Origin: an uncultured Pelagibacteraceae bacterium
GTDB taxonomy: Bacteria; Pseudomonadota; Alphaproteobacteria; Pelagibacterales; Pelagibacteraceae
Length of the DNA stretch: 64,000 nucleotides
Direction of reading: 5' to 3'
Assembly (NCBI GenBank): GCA_902589765.1
Contig: CACIUF010000001.1
Location: 107,864 to 171,863 of the forward strand
The notes beneath the pieces are model-generated. The model saw nothing but the letters and a program-made list of their open reading frames with translations, was not told the DNA's origin and did not search any database. Below are positions 55,227-64,000 of the stretch, piece after piece. The position numbers and the translations under genes were made by a program. The stretch's first letter is position 1, and the number at the start of each line of letters is the position of its first letter.

Positions 55227-56666
55227 TTAATTCCTCCAGAATGAAGGTAAAAATAACACTAATATAGCAAATAACTCCAGTCTTCCCAAGATCATACCGA
55301 TTGTTAAAATCCATTTGGAAAAATCTGGTAATGAGGAGAAATTACCATTAGGTCCAATTATTGATCCTAAACCTGGACCAACATTTGAAATAGAGGTCGC
55401 AGCACCTGAAATTGCGGTTATAAAATCAAGTCCATTTAAAGATAATAACGCAGACAATAAAAAAAATATTATTAAGTACATGTAAATAAAAGAAATGATC
55501 GATGCTATGAATTTATCATCAATTGGATTTTTATCGTATTTCAACACAAAAACACCTTTAGGGTAAATAATTTTTTTTAGTTGATTAATTACAAATGAAT
55601 AAAGAATTTGAAAACGAAATATTTTTATGCCACATGTTGTTGAACCAGCACAGCCGCCTATGAACATCAAAGCCAAAAATAATACTAGAGGAAAGCTACC
55701 CCAATTGTCAAATTGAGCATTGACATAACCAGTTCCGGTTAGAATAGAAATAACATTAAAGAAAATTGATCTTAAATCAAATGAACTTGAATTGTTTAAA
55801 GTAAGATAAATCGATAAAATAAAAATCGATATAAATATTATCTTAATAAAAGTTTTGATTTGAGAATCTGATGTAAAAATAGACCTATTGCCATTCAAAA
55901 ATTTAATGTACACGATAAATGGAACACTTCCTAAAATAATAAATATCATAGCAGTAGTTTCTATCGCTAAGCTATTAAAAAAACCAATGGATTGATTATA
56001 ATTAGAGAACCCACCAGTTGCTATAGTTGTCATCGAATGTGTAATACTATCAAAAATATTCATTCCAAAAATATTATAAGTGATTGCACATAGCGCTGTT
56101 AATCCAGAGTAAATATAAATCAATCTTAGAGCAACCTCTTTAGACTTTGGAAGAATTTTTTCAGATGAATCATTGTTTGAAATTTTGAATAATTGCATTC
56201 CCCCAACATTCATGATGGGCATTAATGTAATCGCCATCACTATGACACCAATACCTCCCAACCATTGAAGTATTGCTCTCCAAAATAATATCCCTTTAGG
56301 CATATTTTCTAAATTTGATATGATTGTTGAACCAGTAGTTGTAATACCTGACATACTTTCAAAAAAGGCATTTGTGACTGAAAATTCCAAATTAGAGAAT
56401 ATAAAGGGTAATGAACCAAATATAGCAATACTTAACCATGCTAATGCAGTTAGAAGGAATGCTTGTTGTAAATTAAGTTTTTTTTCATGATCTAGATTGG
56501 AGAGAAAAAATAAGGTTCCAAAAATGATTGTAACAATTGCTGCACCAAAAAAAGAAGAATCTATTTGACCATAAATAAATTGTACAATTATTGGAACAAG
56601 CATAAAAATACCGAGAATTATTTGAAGAATTCCAAGAGTGAAAAAAACTGTTTTATAATTAGACAT
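55227..56666 (-). CDS. trkH: Trk-type potassium uptake membrane subunit
   Basis: K+ channel-like subunit of the Trk system, 479 residues. The four pseudo-repeats each carry a filter segment: MSGITTTGSTII, MTTIATGGFSNYN, LTGTGYVNAQF and SNVGPGLGS. Multiple membrane helices lie between. TrkA, the NAD-binding cytoplasmic partner, is not in this window. Transcribed divergently from lysK; the 87-base gap at 56667-56753 is A/T-rich and must hold both promoters. Confidence 0.94.
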   Translation of the reverse strand: MSNYKTVFFTLGILQIILGIFMLVPIIVQFIYGQIDSSFFGAAIVTIIFGTLFFLSNLDHEKKLNLQQAFLLTALAWLSIAIFGSLPFIFSNLEFSVTNAFFESMSGITTTGSTIISNLENMPKGILFWRAILQWLGGIGVIVMAITLMPIMNVGGMQLFKISNNDSSEKILPKSKEVALRLIYIYSGLTALCAITYNIFGMNIFDSITHSMTTIATGGFSNYNQSIGFFNSLAIETTAMIFIILGSVPFIVYIKFLNGNRSIFTSDSQIKTFIKIIFISIFILSIYLTLNNSSSFDLRSIFFNVISILTGTGYVNAQFDNWGSFPLVLFLALMFIGGCAGSTTCGIKIFRFQILYSFVINQLKKIIYPKGVFVLKYDKNPIDDKFIASIISFIYMYLIIFFLLSALLSLNGLDFITAISGAATSISNVGPGLGSIIGPNGNFSSLPDFSKWILTIGMILGRLELFAILVLFLPSFWRN

Positions 56667-56753
56667 TTTGAAAGAACATTATTTTATGGTAAATAAATTT
56701 CAACTCTATAAGAATTAAGTAGTTCGCTAATTAAAGATTTTGTTGAATTATTC

Positions 56754-58316
56754 ATGATAAAAAAAGAAAACTTAGAAAAAACAAGCTCTTGGCCAATCGT
56801 TGAAGCAAAAAAAATGCTTAGAGAAAGAAAATCTTTTTTAGAAAAAAAAGGTAAAATTACACTACAGACTGGATATGGCCCAAGTGGACTTCCTCACATA
56901 GGGACATTTGGAGAAGTTGCTAGAACTTCTATGATGGTTAATGCTTTAAAACAATTAACTGATCTTCCAACAGAAATTATCACTTTTTCTGATGACATGG
57001 ATGGTCTTAGAAAAGTACCAGACAATGTACCCAATAAAGAATTGTTGGAAAAAAACCTTCATAAACCTTTGACAGACGTACCAGATCCCTTTGAAAAATA
57101 TAATAGTTTTGGTGAACATAATAATGAGAAATTAAAAAAGTTTTTAAATAATTTTAATTTTAAATATAATTTCAAAAGCTCTACTCAATTGTATAAATCA
57201 GGTTTTTTTAATCCAACACTTCAAATTATTTTAGATAATTATGATGAAATAATGAATATCATCATGCCTACTTTAGGAAAAGAACGTCAAAAAACTTATT
57301 GTCCATTTCTTCCTATTTGTCCGGAAACAGGACATGTTTTGGAAATTCCAGTTAAAGAAATTGATAATTCTAAGTCTAAAATTGTGTTTGACAATAATGG
57401 TAAAGATTTAGAATCAAGCATATTAGATGGTCATTGTAAACTTCAGTGGAAAGTAGATTGGGCCATGAGATGGTATGCGTTAGATGTTGACTTTGAAATG
57501 TACGGAAAAGATCTGATAGAAAGTGCAATATTATCCACTAAAATTATTAAACTAATTGGAAAAAAAAACCCATCTGGTTTTGCTTATGAACTCTTTTTGG
57601 ATGAAAAGGGGGAAAAGATTTCTAAATCAAAAGGGAATGGAATAACAATCGAGCAATGGTTGGAGTACGCCTCACCAGAAAGTTTATCATTATATATGTA
57701 TCAAAATCCGAAAAGAGCTAAAAAACTTTATAATGAGATAGTTCCAAAAGCGGTCGATGAATATTTGGAATTAATTGAAAAGGCTAAAACCCAAGATGAG
57801 CTACAGTTACTGATGAATCCAGTATGGCATGTTCATAATGGTAGTGTTCCAAAAGAAAAAATGATTATGTCATTTTCTATGTTATTAAATCTTGTAGAAA
57901 CAAGTAATGCTGAAAACAAAGAATTATTATGGAAGTTCGTAAAAAAATATAAGGAAAATATTTCTGAAAAAGATCACCCCATTTTTGATAATCTAGTTGG
58001 TTATGCTATTAAATATTTTAATGATGTAATAAAGGCCAAAAAAAAATATAAAATACCTGATCAAATAGAAAAAAAAGCATTAGAGGCTTTAATATCAACC
58101 TTAGATAAATGTAATGACAAGATGTCTCCTGAGGAAATTCAAACTTTAATTTATTCAACAGGAAAAGAAAATGGGTATTCAGAAAATTTGAGAGACTGGT
58201 TTAAATTAATTTATGAAGTTGTATTTGGAGTCGAAAATGGCCCTCGAATGGGTTTTTTTATAAGTTTTTTTGGTGTTAAAGAAACTAAAGATCTTATAAT
58301 AAATAAAATTAAATAA
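56754..58316 (+). CDS. lysK: Lysyl-tRNA synthetase, class I
   Basis: Charges tRNA-Lys. At 520 residues it is of the archaeal-type class I form common in alphaproteobacteria, unlike the class II LysS of most bacteria. The HIGH-type motif is PSGLPHIGTFGEVART and the KMSKS loop is EKISKSKGNGITIEQW. Cysteines around YCPFLPICPETGH could bind zinc. Its stop shares one base with pyrD. Confidence 0.96.
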   Translation: MIKKENLEKTSSWPIVEAKKMLRERKSFLEKKGKITLQTGYGPSGLPHIGTFGEVARTSMMVNALKQLTDLPTEIITFSDDMDGLRKVPDNVPNKELLEKNLHKPLTDVPDPFEKYNSFGEHNNEKLKKFLNNFNFKYNFKSSTQLYKSGFFNPTLQIILDNYDEIMNIIMPTLGKERQKTYCPFLPICPETGHVLEIPVKEIDNSKSKIVFDNNGKDLESSILDGHCKLQWKVDWAMRWYALDVDFEMYGKDLIESAILSTKIIKLIGKKNPSGFAYELFLDEKGEKISKSKGNGITIEQWLEYASPESLSLYMYQNPKRAKKLYNEIVPKAVDEYLELIEKAKTQDELQLLMNPVWHVHNGSVPKEKMIMSFSMLLNLVETSNAENKELLWKFVKKYKENISEKDHPIFDNLVGYAIKYFNDVIKAKKKYKIPDQIEKKALEALISTLDKCNDKMSPEEIQTLIYSTGKENGYSENLRDWFKLIYEVVFGVENGPRMGFFISFFGVKETKDLIINKIK

Positions 58317-59368
58317 TGTTTTCAAATTTAAGATCTTTAATTTTTAAACTTGATCCAGAGACAGCCCATGGTTTGGCAATTAAGTCATTAAAATTTAATT
58401 TTGTGCCAAATGTTTTGGATAAAAATAAAAATAGCCATTTATTCAAGACTAAATTATTTGAAAAAGAAATAGAAAATCCAATTGGAATGGCAGCAGGATT
58501 TGACAAAAATGCTGAGGTTTATAATTCTTTATTTAAATTGGGATTTGGTTTTGTGGAGGTAGGCACAGTTACACCTCTTAAACAATATGGTAACCCCAAG
58601 CCAAGAGTTTTTAGATTAGTTGAAGATGAGGCATTAATTAATAGATTGGGCTTTAATAACTTAGGTGCAAAAAACATTGTTGATAGGATCTCAAGTAATA
58701 AACAAATTGGTTTACTTGGAATTAACATAGGTCCTAATAAAGATACAAATGATAGATTGAAGGATTATGTTGAATGTTTAAAAACCTTCCATGAAGTTGC
58801 AGACTATATTACGATTAATATTTCATCTCCCAACACTGAAGAGCTGAGAAATTTTCATGATCAGGAAAAATTGAATAGTTTATTAAATATAATCAATAGT
58901 GAAAAAACAAAACTAAATTCAAAAATTCCAATTGTAGTAAAAGTCTCACCAGATATTAAAGATCAGGAAATACCCAAAATTTCTGATGTTCTTTTAAGCA
59001 ATGATATAAAAGCAGTCATTTTATCAAACACCTCTGACTCTACTCGAGATAAATTAAATGACATTCAAAAACATCAAAAAGGAGGTTTATCAGGTAAACC
59101 AATAGAGGAAAAATCTACGATACTGATTAATAAATTTTATAAAACTCTTGGTAATAAAATTAAAATTATTGGAGTTGGTGGAGTTGACTCTGGAATAAGT
59201 GCATACAATAAGTTTTTAGCTGGAGCGAGTTATGTTCAACTTTATACAGGTATGGTATACAGAGGACCAAATATTGTAAACCTTATAAAAAAAGAGCTAA
59301 AGGAATTATTGATAAGAGATGGAGTTAAACATTATGGTGAAATCATAGGAAAAAAAACAACTTCTTAA
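58316..59368 (+). CDS. pyrD: Dihydroorotate dehydrogenase (quinone), class 2
   Basis: Membrane-associated FMN enzyme of pyrimidine synthesis, passing electrons to quinone; 350 residues. The N-terminal amphipathic helices (residues 1-45, [11 protein letters not shown]) and [38 protein letters not shown] (with catalytic Ser of class 2) and [18 protein letters not shown] are diagnostic. It overlaps lysK by one base. Confidence 0.97.
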   Translation: MFSNLRSLIFKLDPETAHGLAIKSLKFNFVPNVLDKNKNSHLFKTKLFEKEIENPIGMAAGFDKNAEVYNSLFKLGFGFVEVGTVTPLKQYGNPKPRVFRLVEDEALINRLGFNNLGAKNIVDRISSNKQIGLLGINIGPNKDTNDRLKDYVECLKTFHEVADYITINISSPNTEELRNFHDQEKLNSLLNIINSEKTKLNSKIPIVVKVSPDIKDQEIPKISDVLLSNDIKAVILSNTSDSTRDKLNDIQKHQKGGLSGKPIEEKSTILINKFYKTLGNKIKIIGVGGVDSGISAYNKFLAGASYVQLYTGMVYRGPNIVNLIKKELKELLIRDGVKHYGEIIGKKTTS

Positions 59369-59379
59369 ATTTTATAAAC

Positions 59380-59408
59380 TTGACGCAATCATCAACTCAC
59401 CTTATATA
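59380..59408 (+). promoter_or_regulatory. Predicted sigma-70 promoter of rpmB
   Basis: TTGACG (59380-59385) and TATATA (59403-59408) are exactly 17 bases apart in the 52-base gap after pyrD. Transcription should begin near 59415, only about 6 bases before the rpmB ATG at 59421, so the mRNA would be nearly leaderless. Confidence 0.75.
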
Positions 59409-59420
59409 GTCGAAAATATT

Positions 59421-59735
59421 ATGTCAAAAAAATGTGAACTTACCGGCAAAATTCCTCTTAAAGGTCATAATGTTAGTCATGCTAATAATAAGACAAAGAG
59501 AAGATTTTTACCTAATTTAAAAAAAGTAAAATTTACCAGTGAACTTTTAAAGAGAAGCATGAAACTCACTGTAAGTAATGCTGGTGTAAGATCTGTAGAT
59601 AAAAAAGGAAGTTTTGACGAGTTTTTAAAGACTGTAAAAAATAAAAATTTATCTCCAAGATTAAAGAAGATGAAGAAAAGTTTATTAATTAAGTCTCCAT
59701 TTCAAAAAAAATCAGTTCAATCTAAGATAGCTTAA
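59421..59735 (+). CDS. rpmB: Ribosomal protein L28
   Basis: 50S protein bL28, 104 residues: [36 protein letters not shown] is the family start, and [16 protein letters not shown] is conserved. The single Cys4 is part of the degenerate zinc-site motif. Its stop shares one base with the next gene. Confidence 0.97.
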   Translation: MSKKCELTGKIPLKGHNVSHANNKTKRRFLPNLKKVKFTSELLKRSMKLTVSNAGVRSVDKKGSFDEFLKTVKNKNLSPRLKKMKKSLLIKSPFQKKSVQSKIA

Positions 59736-60283
59736 TGAATAAAATTTTTTTTATACTCTCATTTTTAATGGGAGCAGTTGTTTTGGCATCTAATTATTTA
59801 GTTCAGTTCCCTATAGAACATTATGGTTTAGAAGAAATATTAACTTATGGAGCTTTTAGCTATCCAATTGCTTTCTTGATCACAGATTTAGCCAACAGAT
59901 CTTTTGGCAAGATAGTTGCAAGAAAAATTGTCTATATTGGTTTTGCTATAGGTATTAGCTTTACGCTTTTATTCTCAACAAATTTCACAGACTTGATATC
60001 TATAAGAATTGCAATTGGATCGGGTACGGCTTTTTTAGTTGCCCAACTCTTAGATGTTCAAATTTTTGATAAATTGAGAAAAAAAGAATGGTTTGTTGCA
60101 CCTTTAACGTCATCTTTGATAGGTTCAACAATTGATACTTTTATATTTTTTTCAATCTCTTTTTATGGAACAGGCATTCCTTGGATCACGTTGTCTTTAG
60201 GAGATTTAAGTGTAAAAATTTTTGTTGCTTTAATGATGTTAATACCTTTCAGACTACTGCTAAAAACACTTAAACCAGTGTAG
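59735..60283 (+). CDS. Queuosine-precursor-type (VUT/YhhQ) transporter
   Basis: A 182-residue membrane protein with about six helices and the VUT-family signatures TYGAFSYPIAFLITDLANRSFGK, GSGTAFLVAQLLDVQIFDKLR and SLIGSTIDTFIFFSISF. YhhQ imports queuosine precursors (preQ0/preQ1) in E. coli. It overlaps rpmB by one base and converges on the ureohydrolase gene with a 2-base gap. Transport of queuine or preQ is inferred from the family. Confidence 0.85.
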   Translation: MNKIFFILSFLMGAVVLASNYLVQFPIEHYGLEEILTYGAFSYPIAFLITDLANRSFGKIVARKIVYIGFAIGISFTLLFSTNFTDLISIRIAIGSGTAFLVAQLLDVQIFDKLRKKEWFVAPLTSSLIGSTIDTFIFFSISFYGTGIPWITLSLGDLSVKIFVALMMLIPFRLLLKTLKPV

Positions 60284-60285
60284 AT

Positions 60286-61173
60286 TTAATATAAATATTT
60301 ATATGATAATATTTTATAAGCCAGTTTTGCTACTAAAAAATTGTAGGAATTAAATCCTTTAATCGGTGCGAGCTCATTTATATCTGCACCAACGATGTTT
60401 GAGTTTTTGACTGCAATCTTAATTATATCTAAAACTTCGTCCCATAGTAAACCACCAGGTTCAGGTGTTCCAGTTGCAGGCATAATACTCGAATCTAAAC
60501 CATCTACATCGAAAGTTAGATAAACAGTCTTATTTTTAATTAGTTTTTTAAATTTTTTTAAATCCCATTTTGCCTTATCTTTTGCCCAAAAAATACTAAT
60601 TCTAGATTTATTTTTTTTTAAAAAAGGTATCTCCTCTTTAGAAATATTTCTAATTCCAAATGAGATTATTGAAACGTTTTTATAATCCAAACATCTTCTA
60701 ATAGCAGATGCATGTGAAAATTTTTCACCATTATAACTTTCTCTTAAATCTGCATGAGCATCGAAATGTAAGAGGCAGATATTTTTATGTTTTTTAACAA
60801 ATGGAACAATACATCCTGGTGTGATTGAATGTTCACCACCAAAAGTCATTGGAAAAAGTTTATTATTAAGAATTTCTTTATTTACTTCAGCTATCTTTTT
60901 TAAAGCTTTTTTAATATTTTTATCAATCTTAAAAGGTTTTAAAGTTTTAATACCTATTTTTTTATAAGGTTCACAATTCAATTCCTCATCATATAATTCA
61001 ACTTGATGTGAAGCTTTAATTATCTCTTTTGGTCCATTTTTAGTCCCACCACCATAACTCACAGTTTTTTCCAGACCAAAAGGAACAATTACAACTTTTT
61101 CTTTAAAATTGAATTTATTATCTATTCCAAGAAATCCTTTTTTATTTGAAAGATATTGCAATGTTTTATCCAA
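60286..61173 (-). CDS. speB: Agmatinase/arginase-family ureohydrolase
   Basis: A binuclear manganese ureohydrolase. All metal-binding motifs are present: GGEHSITPG, HFDAHADLRESYNG and TFDVDGLDSSIMPATGTPEPGG. Agmatinase (agmatine to putrescine and urea) is the likeliest activity, but guanidinobutyrase or a related activity is possible. The reading frame opens at an ATG at 61239, overlapping the upstream gene by 74 bases. I prefer the TTG at 61173, which gives the usual 8-base overlap and a family-typical N-terminus (295 residues). Part of a polyamine gene cluster. Confidence 0.88.
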   Translation of the reverse strand: MDKTLQYLSNKKGFLGIDNKFNFKEKVVIVPFGLEKTVSYGGGTKNGPKEIIKASHQVELYDEELNCEPYKKIGIKTLKPFKIDKNIKKALKKIAEVNKEILNNKLFPMTFGGEHSITPGCIVPFVKKHKNICLLHFDAHADLRESYNGEKFSHASAIRRCLDYKNVSIISFGIRNISKEEIPFLKKNKSRISIFWAKDKAKWDLKKFKKLIKNKTVYLTFDVDGLDSSIMPATGTPEPGGLLWDEVLDIIKIAVKNSNIVGADINELAPIKGFNSYNFLVAKLAYKILSYKYLY

Positions 61174-62209
61174 AAATTTTTGTAAAGTTTTTTCTATCTC
61201 TATTTTTCCATTCGCCTTTATGATATGCATCACTTGCAATTAAAGGTAATACACTTGTTGCCTCAGCAAAAACCATTTGTTCTTTCGTGACATCAACTTT
61301 ACCCCATGAACTTGCCTCTTTTAAAGTTGAACTGCTACACGCACCATCTCTTGAGTCTGCTACAGTAATTTGCACAGCATATTTATGCATTTCAACATCT
61401 TTACCTAAAAGTTCAGCACATATGACTGTGTCCTGAATAAAATTTTTTGGCACTCCGCCACCTATCATAAATAATCCAGAACCTTTTGATTTAATTTTTA
61501 TTTCAGTTAATTCTCGAAATTCTCTTATAGAGTCTATTGTAATATGAGATTTCGGGTTTTTTTCTTGATGAATTACTAAACCAAAACCAGCGCTAGAGTC
61601 TGTAAAAGCAGGACAGAATATTGGCACATTGTGATCATAGGCAGTTTCAATTAAAGAGTCTTTCTTTACTGAGTTTTTTTTAAGATATTTTCCCATTTCG
61701 TGAATAAATTCTCTAGAGGTATAGCTTCTAGGCTCCAAGTTATCAGCTATATCACAAATTTTCTTATCACAAATTTGTAATTCATCCTCGTCAATGTACG
61801 TGTCATATATTCTATCAATATAATTTTTTCTAAGTTCGGTATCATCTTGAAATTGAGAGCCTTGATAGTGCTTAAATCCTAATGCCTCAAAAAAATCCAT
61901 ATCAATTATCGAAGCACCAGTTGCAACGATTGCATCTACCATATTGTATTTGACTAAATCTTTGTAAATATTCATACAACCAGCTGCTGAGGTCGAACCT
62001 GCTAAAGTTAGAAAAATTGTACAATCTTTATCTTTTAACATTTCATTATAGATATTTGCTGCGTTTGCAGTTTCTCTAGAGACAAATGACATTTTCTCCA
62101 TTGATGAAATAATTTTTCTAGAGTCAAAAGATGTAATATCTATATGTTCAACTGGATTTTTAAGAAAGTCCTTTTTACTATTATGTCCTAGATTTTTATT
62201 TTTTGACAT
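61166..62209 (-). CDS. Deoxyhypusine-synthase-like protein
   Basis: A 347-residue homologue of deoxyhypusine synthase, which transfers the aminobutyl group of spermidine with NAD. Visible: FLTLAGSTSAAGCMNIYKDLV, VDAIVATGASIIDMDFFEALG, CPAFTDSSAGFGLVIH, GGGVPKNFIQDT and the catalytic lysine Lys304 in EASSWGKVDV. Bacteria lack eIF5A, so the acceptor is not that lysine. Bacterial members have been linked to homospermidine synthesis, which fits a neighbour that makes putrescine. It shares one base with the decarboxylase gene upstream. Confidence 0.88.
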   Translation of the reverse strand: MSKNKNLGHNSKKDFLKNPVEHIDITSFDSRKIISSMEKMSFVSRETANAANIYNEMLKDKDCTIFLTLAGSTSAAGCMNIYKDLVKYNMVDAIVATGASIIDMDFFEALGFKHYQGSQFQDDTELRKNYIDRIYDTYIDEDELQICDKKICDIADNLEPRSYTSREFIHEMGKYLKKNSVKKDSLIETAYDHNVPIFCPAFTDSSAGFGLVIHQEKNPKSHITIDSIREFRELTEIKIKSKGSGLFMIGGGVPKNFIQDTVICAELLGKDVEMHKYAVQITVADSRDGACSSSTLKEASSWGKVDVTKEQMVFAEATSVLPLIASDAYHKGEWKNRDRKNFTKIFG

Positions 62210-63393
62210 TAAGCAACTAAAGTATCTTTGTTGCTGTCTTTGTTATAGAGGCTCATTATAGCATTATCTTCAACTTCATAAATTTTATCAGAATAGAATC
62301 CATTAAACTGTGTTCTAAAGGTGAGGCCGTATGAACCTAATTGACCAAGTTGTATATAATCATTTTCTTTGATATTATTAGGTAACAGGAAAGGTCCTTT
62401 CATATAATCCATGCTGTCGCATGTTGGTCCATAAAAATCAAATGCAGTTAATTTTTTTGAAATAATTTTGTTTGAATTATCTTTTATCATTTTAGATGGA
62501 AACACAATATTCGGCGTTCCTGCATCAAAAAGTGTTCCATAAGTTCCATCATTTATATAAAGTTTTTGTTTTTTTCTTAAGTTAACCCGAACTATAGTTG
62601 AACCACTTTCAGCAACTAAAGCTCTACCTGGTTCACAAATGATTTCTGGTAATTTTTCAATCTTTAAATTTTCTAAACCTTTCTTAATTTCATCAAAATA
62701 ACTCTCTAAAGAGGGTGGAATTAAATCTGGATAGATAGTTGGAAAGCCACCTCCTATATTTAAATAATCAGGAACAATTTTCGTTTTCTTAATTATATTT
62801 GCAATTTCAGAAATTCCTTTTGAGTACGAAATTGGATGCATACATTGCGATCCAACATGAAAACTTAATCCAATCTTTTTTGAATGTTGTTTTACTAATC
62901 TTAAAAGTCCTGCCGCCTCCGAATTGATAGCACCGAATTTTTTTGATAAGTCAATTTCAGCATGTTCATTTGATACAGCCACCCTTACAAATAATTCTAA
63001 ATCTTTTGCATTGCTGGTGCTCTCAATAATTTTTATTAATTCATCTTTAGTATCGAGTGCAAATGTTTTGACTCCGTATTTGAAGTATGCTTCACTTATA
63101 TCTTCTCTACTTTTAATTGTGTGCATGAAAGAACACTTAGATACCTGATCAAATTTTCTTACTGCTTTTATCTCCTCCACTGAGGCAACATCAAATTGAT
63201 TAATACCGCTTTTTAATAAAGTTTTAATTACTTCAGGATGAGGATTTGTTTTGACAGCATATAGAATTTTACCTGGAAAGTTTTTTTGAAAAAATTTGGA
63301 AGCTGAAAGAATTGATTTCTTTCTAATACAATAAACCGGTTTGTCTGGCCTCAGTTGATTAACTAGTTCTTCAACCGACTTAAATTTTTGCAT
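62209..63393 (-). CDS. Ornithine/diamino-acid decarboxylase (fold type III)
   Basis: A 394-residue alanine-racemase-fold PLP decarboxylase of the eukaryotic-type ODC family. The PLP lysine is Lys48 in YAVKTNPHP. Also visible: FHVGSQC, LNIGGGFPTIYPD, ICEPGRALVAESGS, and the substrate Cys325-Asp326 in GPTCDSMDYM. Ornithine to putrescine is the likely reaction; dual lysine/ornithine use, as in some alphaproteobacteria, is possible. Carboxynorspermidine decarboxylase is less likely because the CDSMD motif is ODC-like. First gene of the polyamine cluster. Confidence 0.9.
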   Translation of the reverse strand: MQKFKSVEELVNQLRPDKPVYCIRKKSILSASKFFQKNFPGKILYAVKTNPHPEVIKTLLKSGINQFDVASVEEIKAVRKFDQVSKCSFMHTIKSREDISEAYFKYGVKTFALDTKDELIKIIESTSNAKDLELFVRVAVSNEHAEIDLSKKFGAINSEAAGLLRLVKQHSKKIGLSFHVGSQCMHPISYSKGISEIANIIKKTKIVPDYLNIGGGFPTIYPDLIPPSLESYFDEIKKGLENLKIEKLPEIICEPGRALVAESGSTIVRVNLRKKQKLYINDGTYGTLFDAGTPNIVFPSKMIKDNSNKIISKKLTAFDFYGPTCDSMDYMKGPFLLPNNIKENDYIQLGQLGSYGLTFRTQFNGFYSDKIYEVEDNAIMSLYNKDSNKDTLVA

Positions 63394-63397
63394 TTTT

Positions 63398-63407
63398 CAT
63401 GCCCCCC
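63398..63407 (-). promoter_or_regulatory. G-run ribosome binding site and mini-ORF before the decarboxylase
   Basis: On the minus strand six G residues (63407-63402) lie 8 bases before the decarboxylase ATG at 63393, acting as a purine-rich Shine-Dalgarno. An ATG at 63400, only one base after the G run, opens a six-codon frame (MKNAKI) that overlaps the true start. The rest of the 148-base gap to the response regulator is A/T-rich and shows no clear hairpin. Confidence 0.45.
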
Positions 63408-63541
63408 AAAAAAAATTTAACAAAAAAAAGCCTTTTTATTTAAAAAAACTTTAATGAATCGAGCAATTAATTCAATACTTACCTAATGTAAAGCAAATAA
63501 TGACCTATTGAATTGTGGAAAAAAATTCCCATATTGGACTT

Positions 63542-64000
63542 ATGAAAAATGAAGGCGCATTACAAAATCTAGCTGATTTCAACAATAAATCACTATTAAT
63601 TGTTGATGATGACAATCCATTTAGAGAAAGATTGGCTAGGGCCATGGAAAAAAAGGGTTTTGAAGTTATTCAAGCTGAAGGTGTGCAAAAAGGAATTGAT
63701 ACAGTCAAAGCAAAAAAACCAGGATTCGCTGTTGTTGATTTGAGACTGGGTGATGGTAATGGTTTGGAAGTTGTAAAACAAATACAAACCTCTAATCCTG
63801 AAAGTAGAATAATAATGTTAACAGGATATGGAAATATTCCAACTGCTGTTGCAGCAATAAAAGAGGGTGCAATCGATTATTTGGCTAAACCTGCAGATGC
63901 AGATGATGTTGAAAAAGCTCTTTTAGCTGATCCTGCTAAAAAAGCGGCTCCACCTGAAAATCCAATGTCAGCAGATAGAGTGAAATGGGAACATATACAC
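63542..64000 (+). CDS. Response regulator, RegA/PrrA/ActR type (partial)
   Basis: The first 153 residues of a response regulator that runs off the window. The receiver domain (about residues 15-130) shows the acidic pair and phosphoacceptor aspartate (LLIVDDDNPF, VVDLRLGDGNG), the LTGYGN segment and the KP switch in LAKPAD. The linker AAPPENPMSADRVKWEHIH is typical of the redox-responsive RegA/PrrA family, whose C-terminal helix-turn-helix would follow. In alphaproteobacteria this family controls respiratory and carbon genes. Divergent from the polyamine cluster; its cognate RegB-like kinase is not in view. Confidence 0.85.
   Translation, partial: MKNEGALQNLADFNNKSLLIVDDDNPFRERLARAMEKKGFEVIQAEGVQKGIDTVKAKKPGFAVVDLRLGDGNGLEVVKQIQTSNPESRIIMLTGYGNIPTAVAAIKEGAIDYLAKPADADDVEKALLADPAKKAAPPENPMSADRVKWEHIH

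Noticed and set aside
61174..61239. Longer ureohydrolase start at ATG 61239
   Set aside because: It would overlap the DHS-like gene by 74 bases, far more than any other pair here. It remains possible, but the TTG at 61173 fits the family better.
63394..63541. speF-type regulatory RNA upstream of the decarboxylase
   Set aside because: The gap is only 148 bases, mostly A/T, with no convincing long hairpin; the known alphaproteobacterial element is larger.

Overview
This window has the hallmarks of a SAR11 (Pelagibacterales, 'Candidatus Pelagibacter'-like) alphaproteobacterial chromosome. It is very AT-rich (roughly 30% G+C by eye) and gene-packed: most neighbours overlap by 1-20 bases or sit within 30 bases, and no stretch over 300 bases lacks a gene. 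It carries a complete DMSP demethylation cluster whose DmdA closely resembles the Pelagibacter enzyme as I remember it. It also has a SAM-II-type riboswitch on metX, a class I lysyl-tRNA synthetase and the usual alphaproteobacterial neighbourhoods (ffh-rpsP-trmD-rplS-leuCDB, sdhCDAB-mdh-sucCDAB-lpd, priA-atpHAGDC). I saw no rRNA, recognisable tRNA, insertion sequence, prophage or CRISPR array.

Layout. 1-4055: the end of a TRAP transporter permease, an amidase, a 58-residue membrane protein, a DMT exporter, an alpha/beta hydrolase and an exported unknown. 4048-5789 (-): ftsY and dapF. 5832-9116: a promoter and a compact four-stem leader RNA in front of ffh, then rpsP, trmD and rplS, with rimM missing from its usual place. 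9128-12235: leuCDB. 12262-17533: acyl-CoA dehydrogenase (DmdC-like), CoA ligase (DmdB-like), alpha/beta hydrolase and dmdA. 17549-31959: asd and one long run of TCA-cycle genes (sdhCDAB, mmsA, mdh, sucCD, sucAB, lpd). 31985-33652: a formyltransferase-like/surface-glycan fusion protein. 33694-40549: priA and the F1 part of ATP synthase.

40542-47059 (-): rplU, rpmA, obgE, proB, proA, nadD, rsfS, a carboxyl-terminal protease and rppH. 47119-49556 (-): metX and metW under a SAM-II riboswitch, then gloB. 49751-51726 (+): an aminotransferase and a prephenate/arogenate dehydrogenase. 51729-56666 (-): trkH, an AmpG-like permease, a cytoplasmic NlpC/P60 protein and a TPR-sulfotransferase. 56754-60283 (+): lysK, pyrD, rpmB and a queuosine-precursor-type transporter. 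60286-63393 (-): a polyamine cluster (ornithine-type decarboxylase, deoxyhypusine-synthase-like enzyme, agmatinase-like ureohydrolase). 63542-64000 (+): the start of a RegA/PrrA/ActR-type response regulator that runs off the window.

How the genes fit together. The DMSP genes yield methyl groups (to THF), sulfur and C2/C3 carbon, which the adjacent TCA and mmsA genes can oxidise. SdhC and SdhD have lost both canonical heme-b histidines while keeping the quinone-site residues, the most striking protein-level oddity here. The metX riboswitch ties methionine synthesis to SAM. The AmpG-like permease and the NlpC/P60 protein look like a muropeptide-recycling pair. The ffh leader RNA begins almost exactly where a predicted promoter would start transcription and ends 13 bases before the ffh start codon, so it is the best candidate for a little-studied regulatory element.
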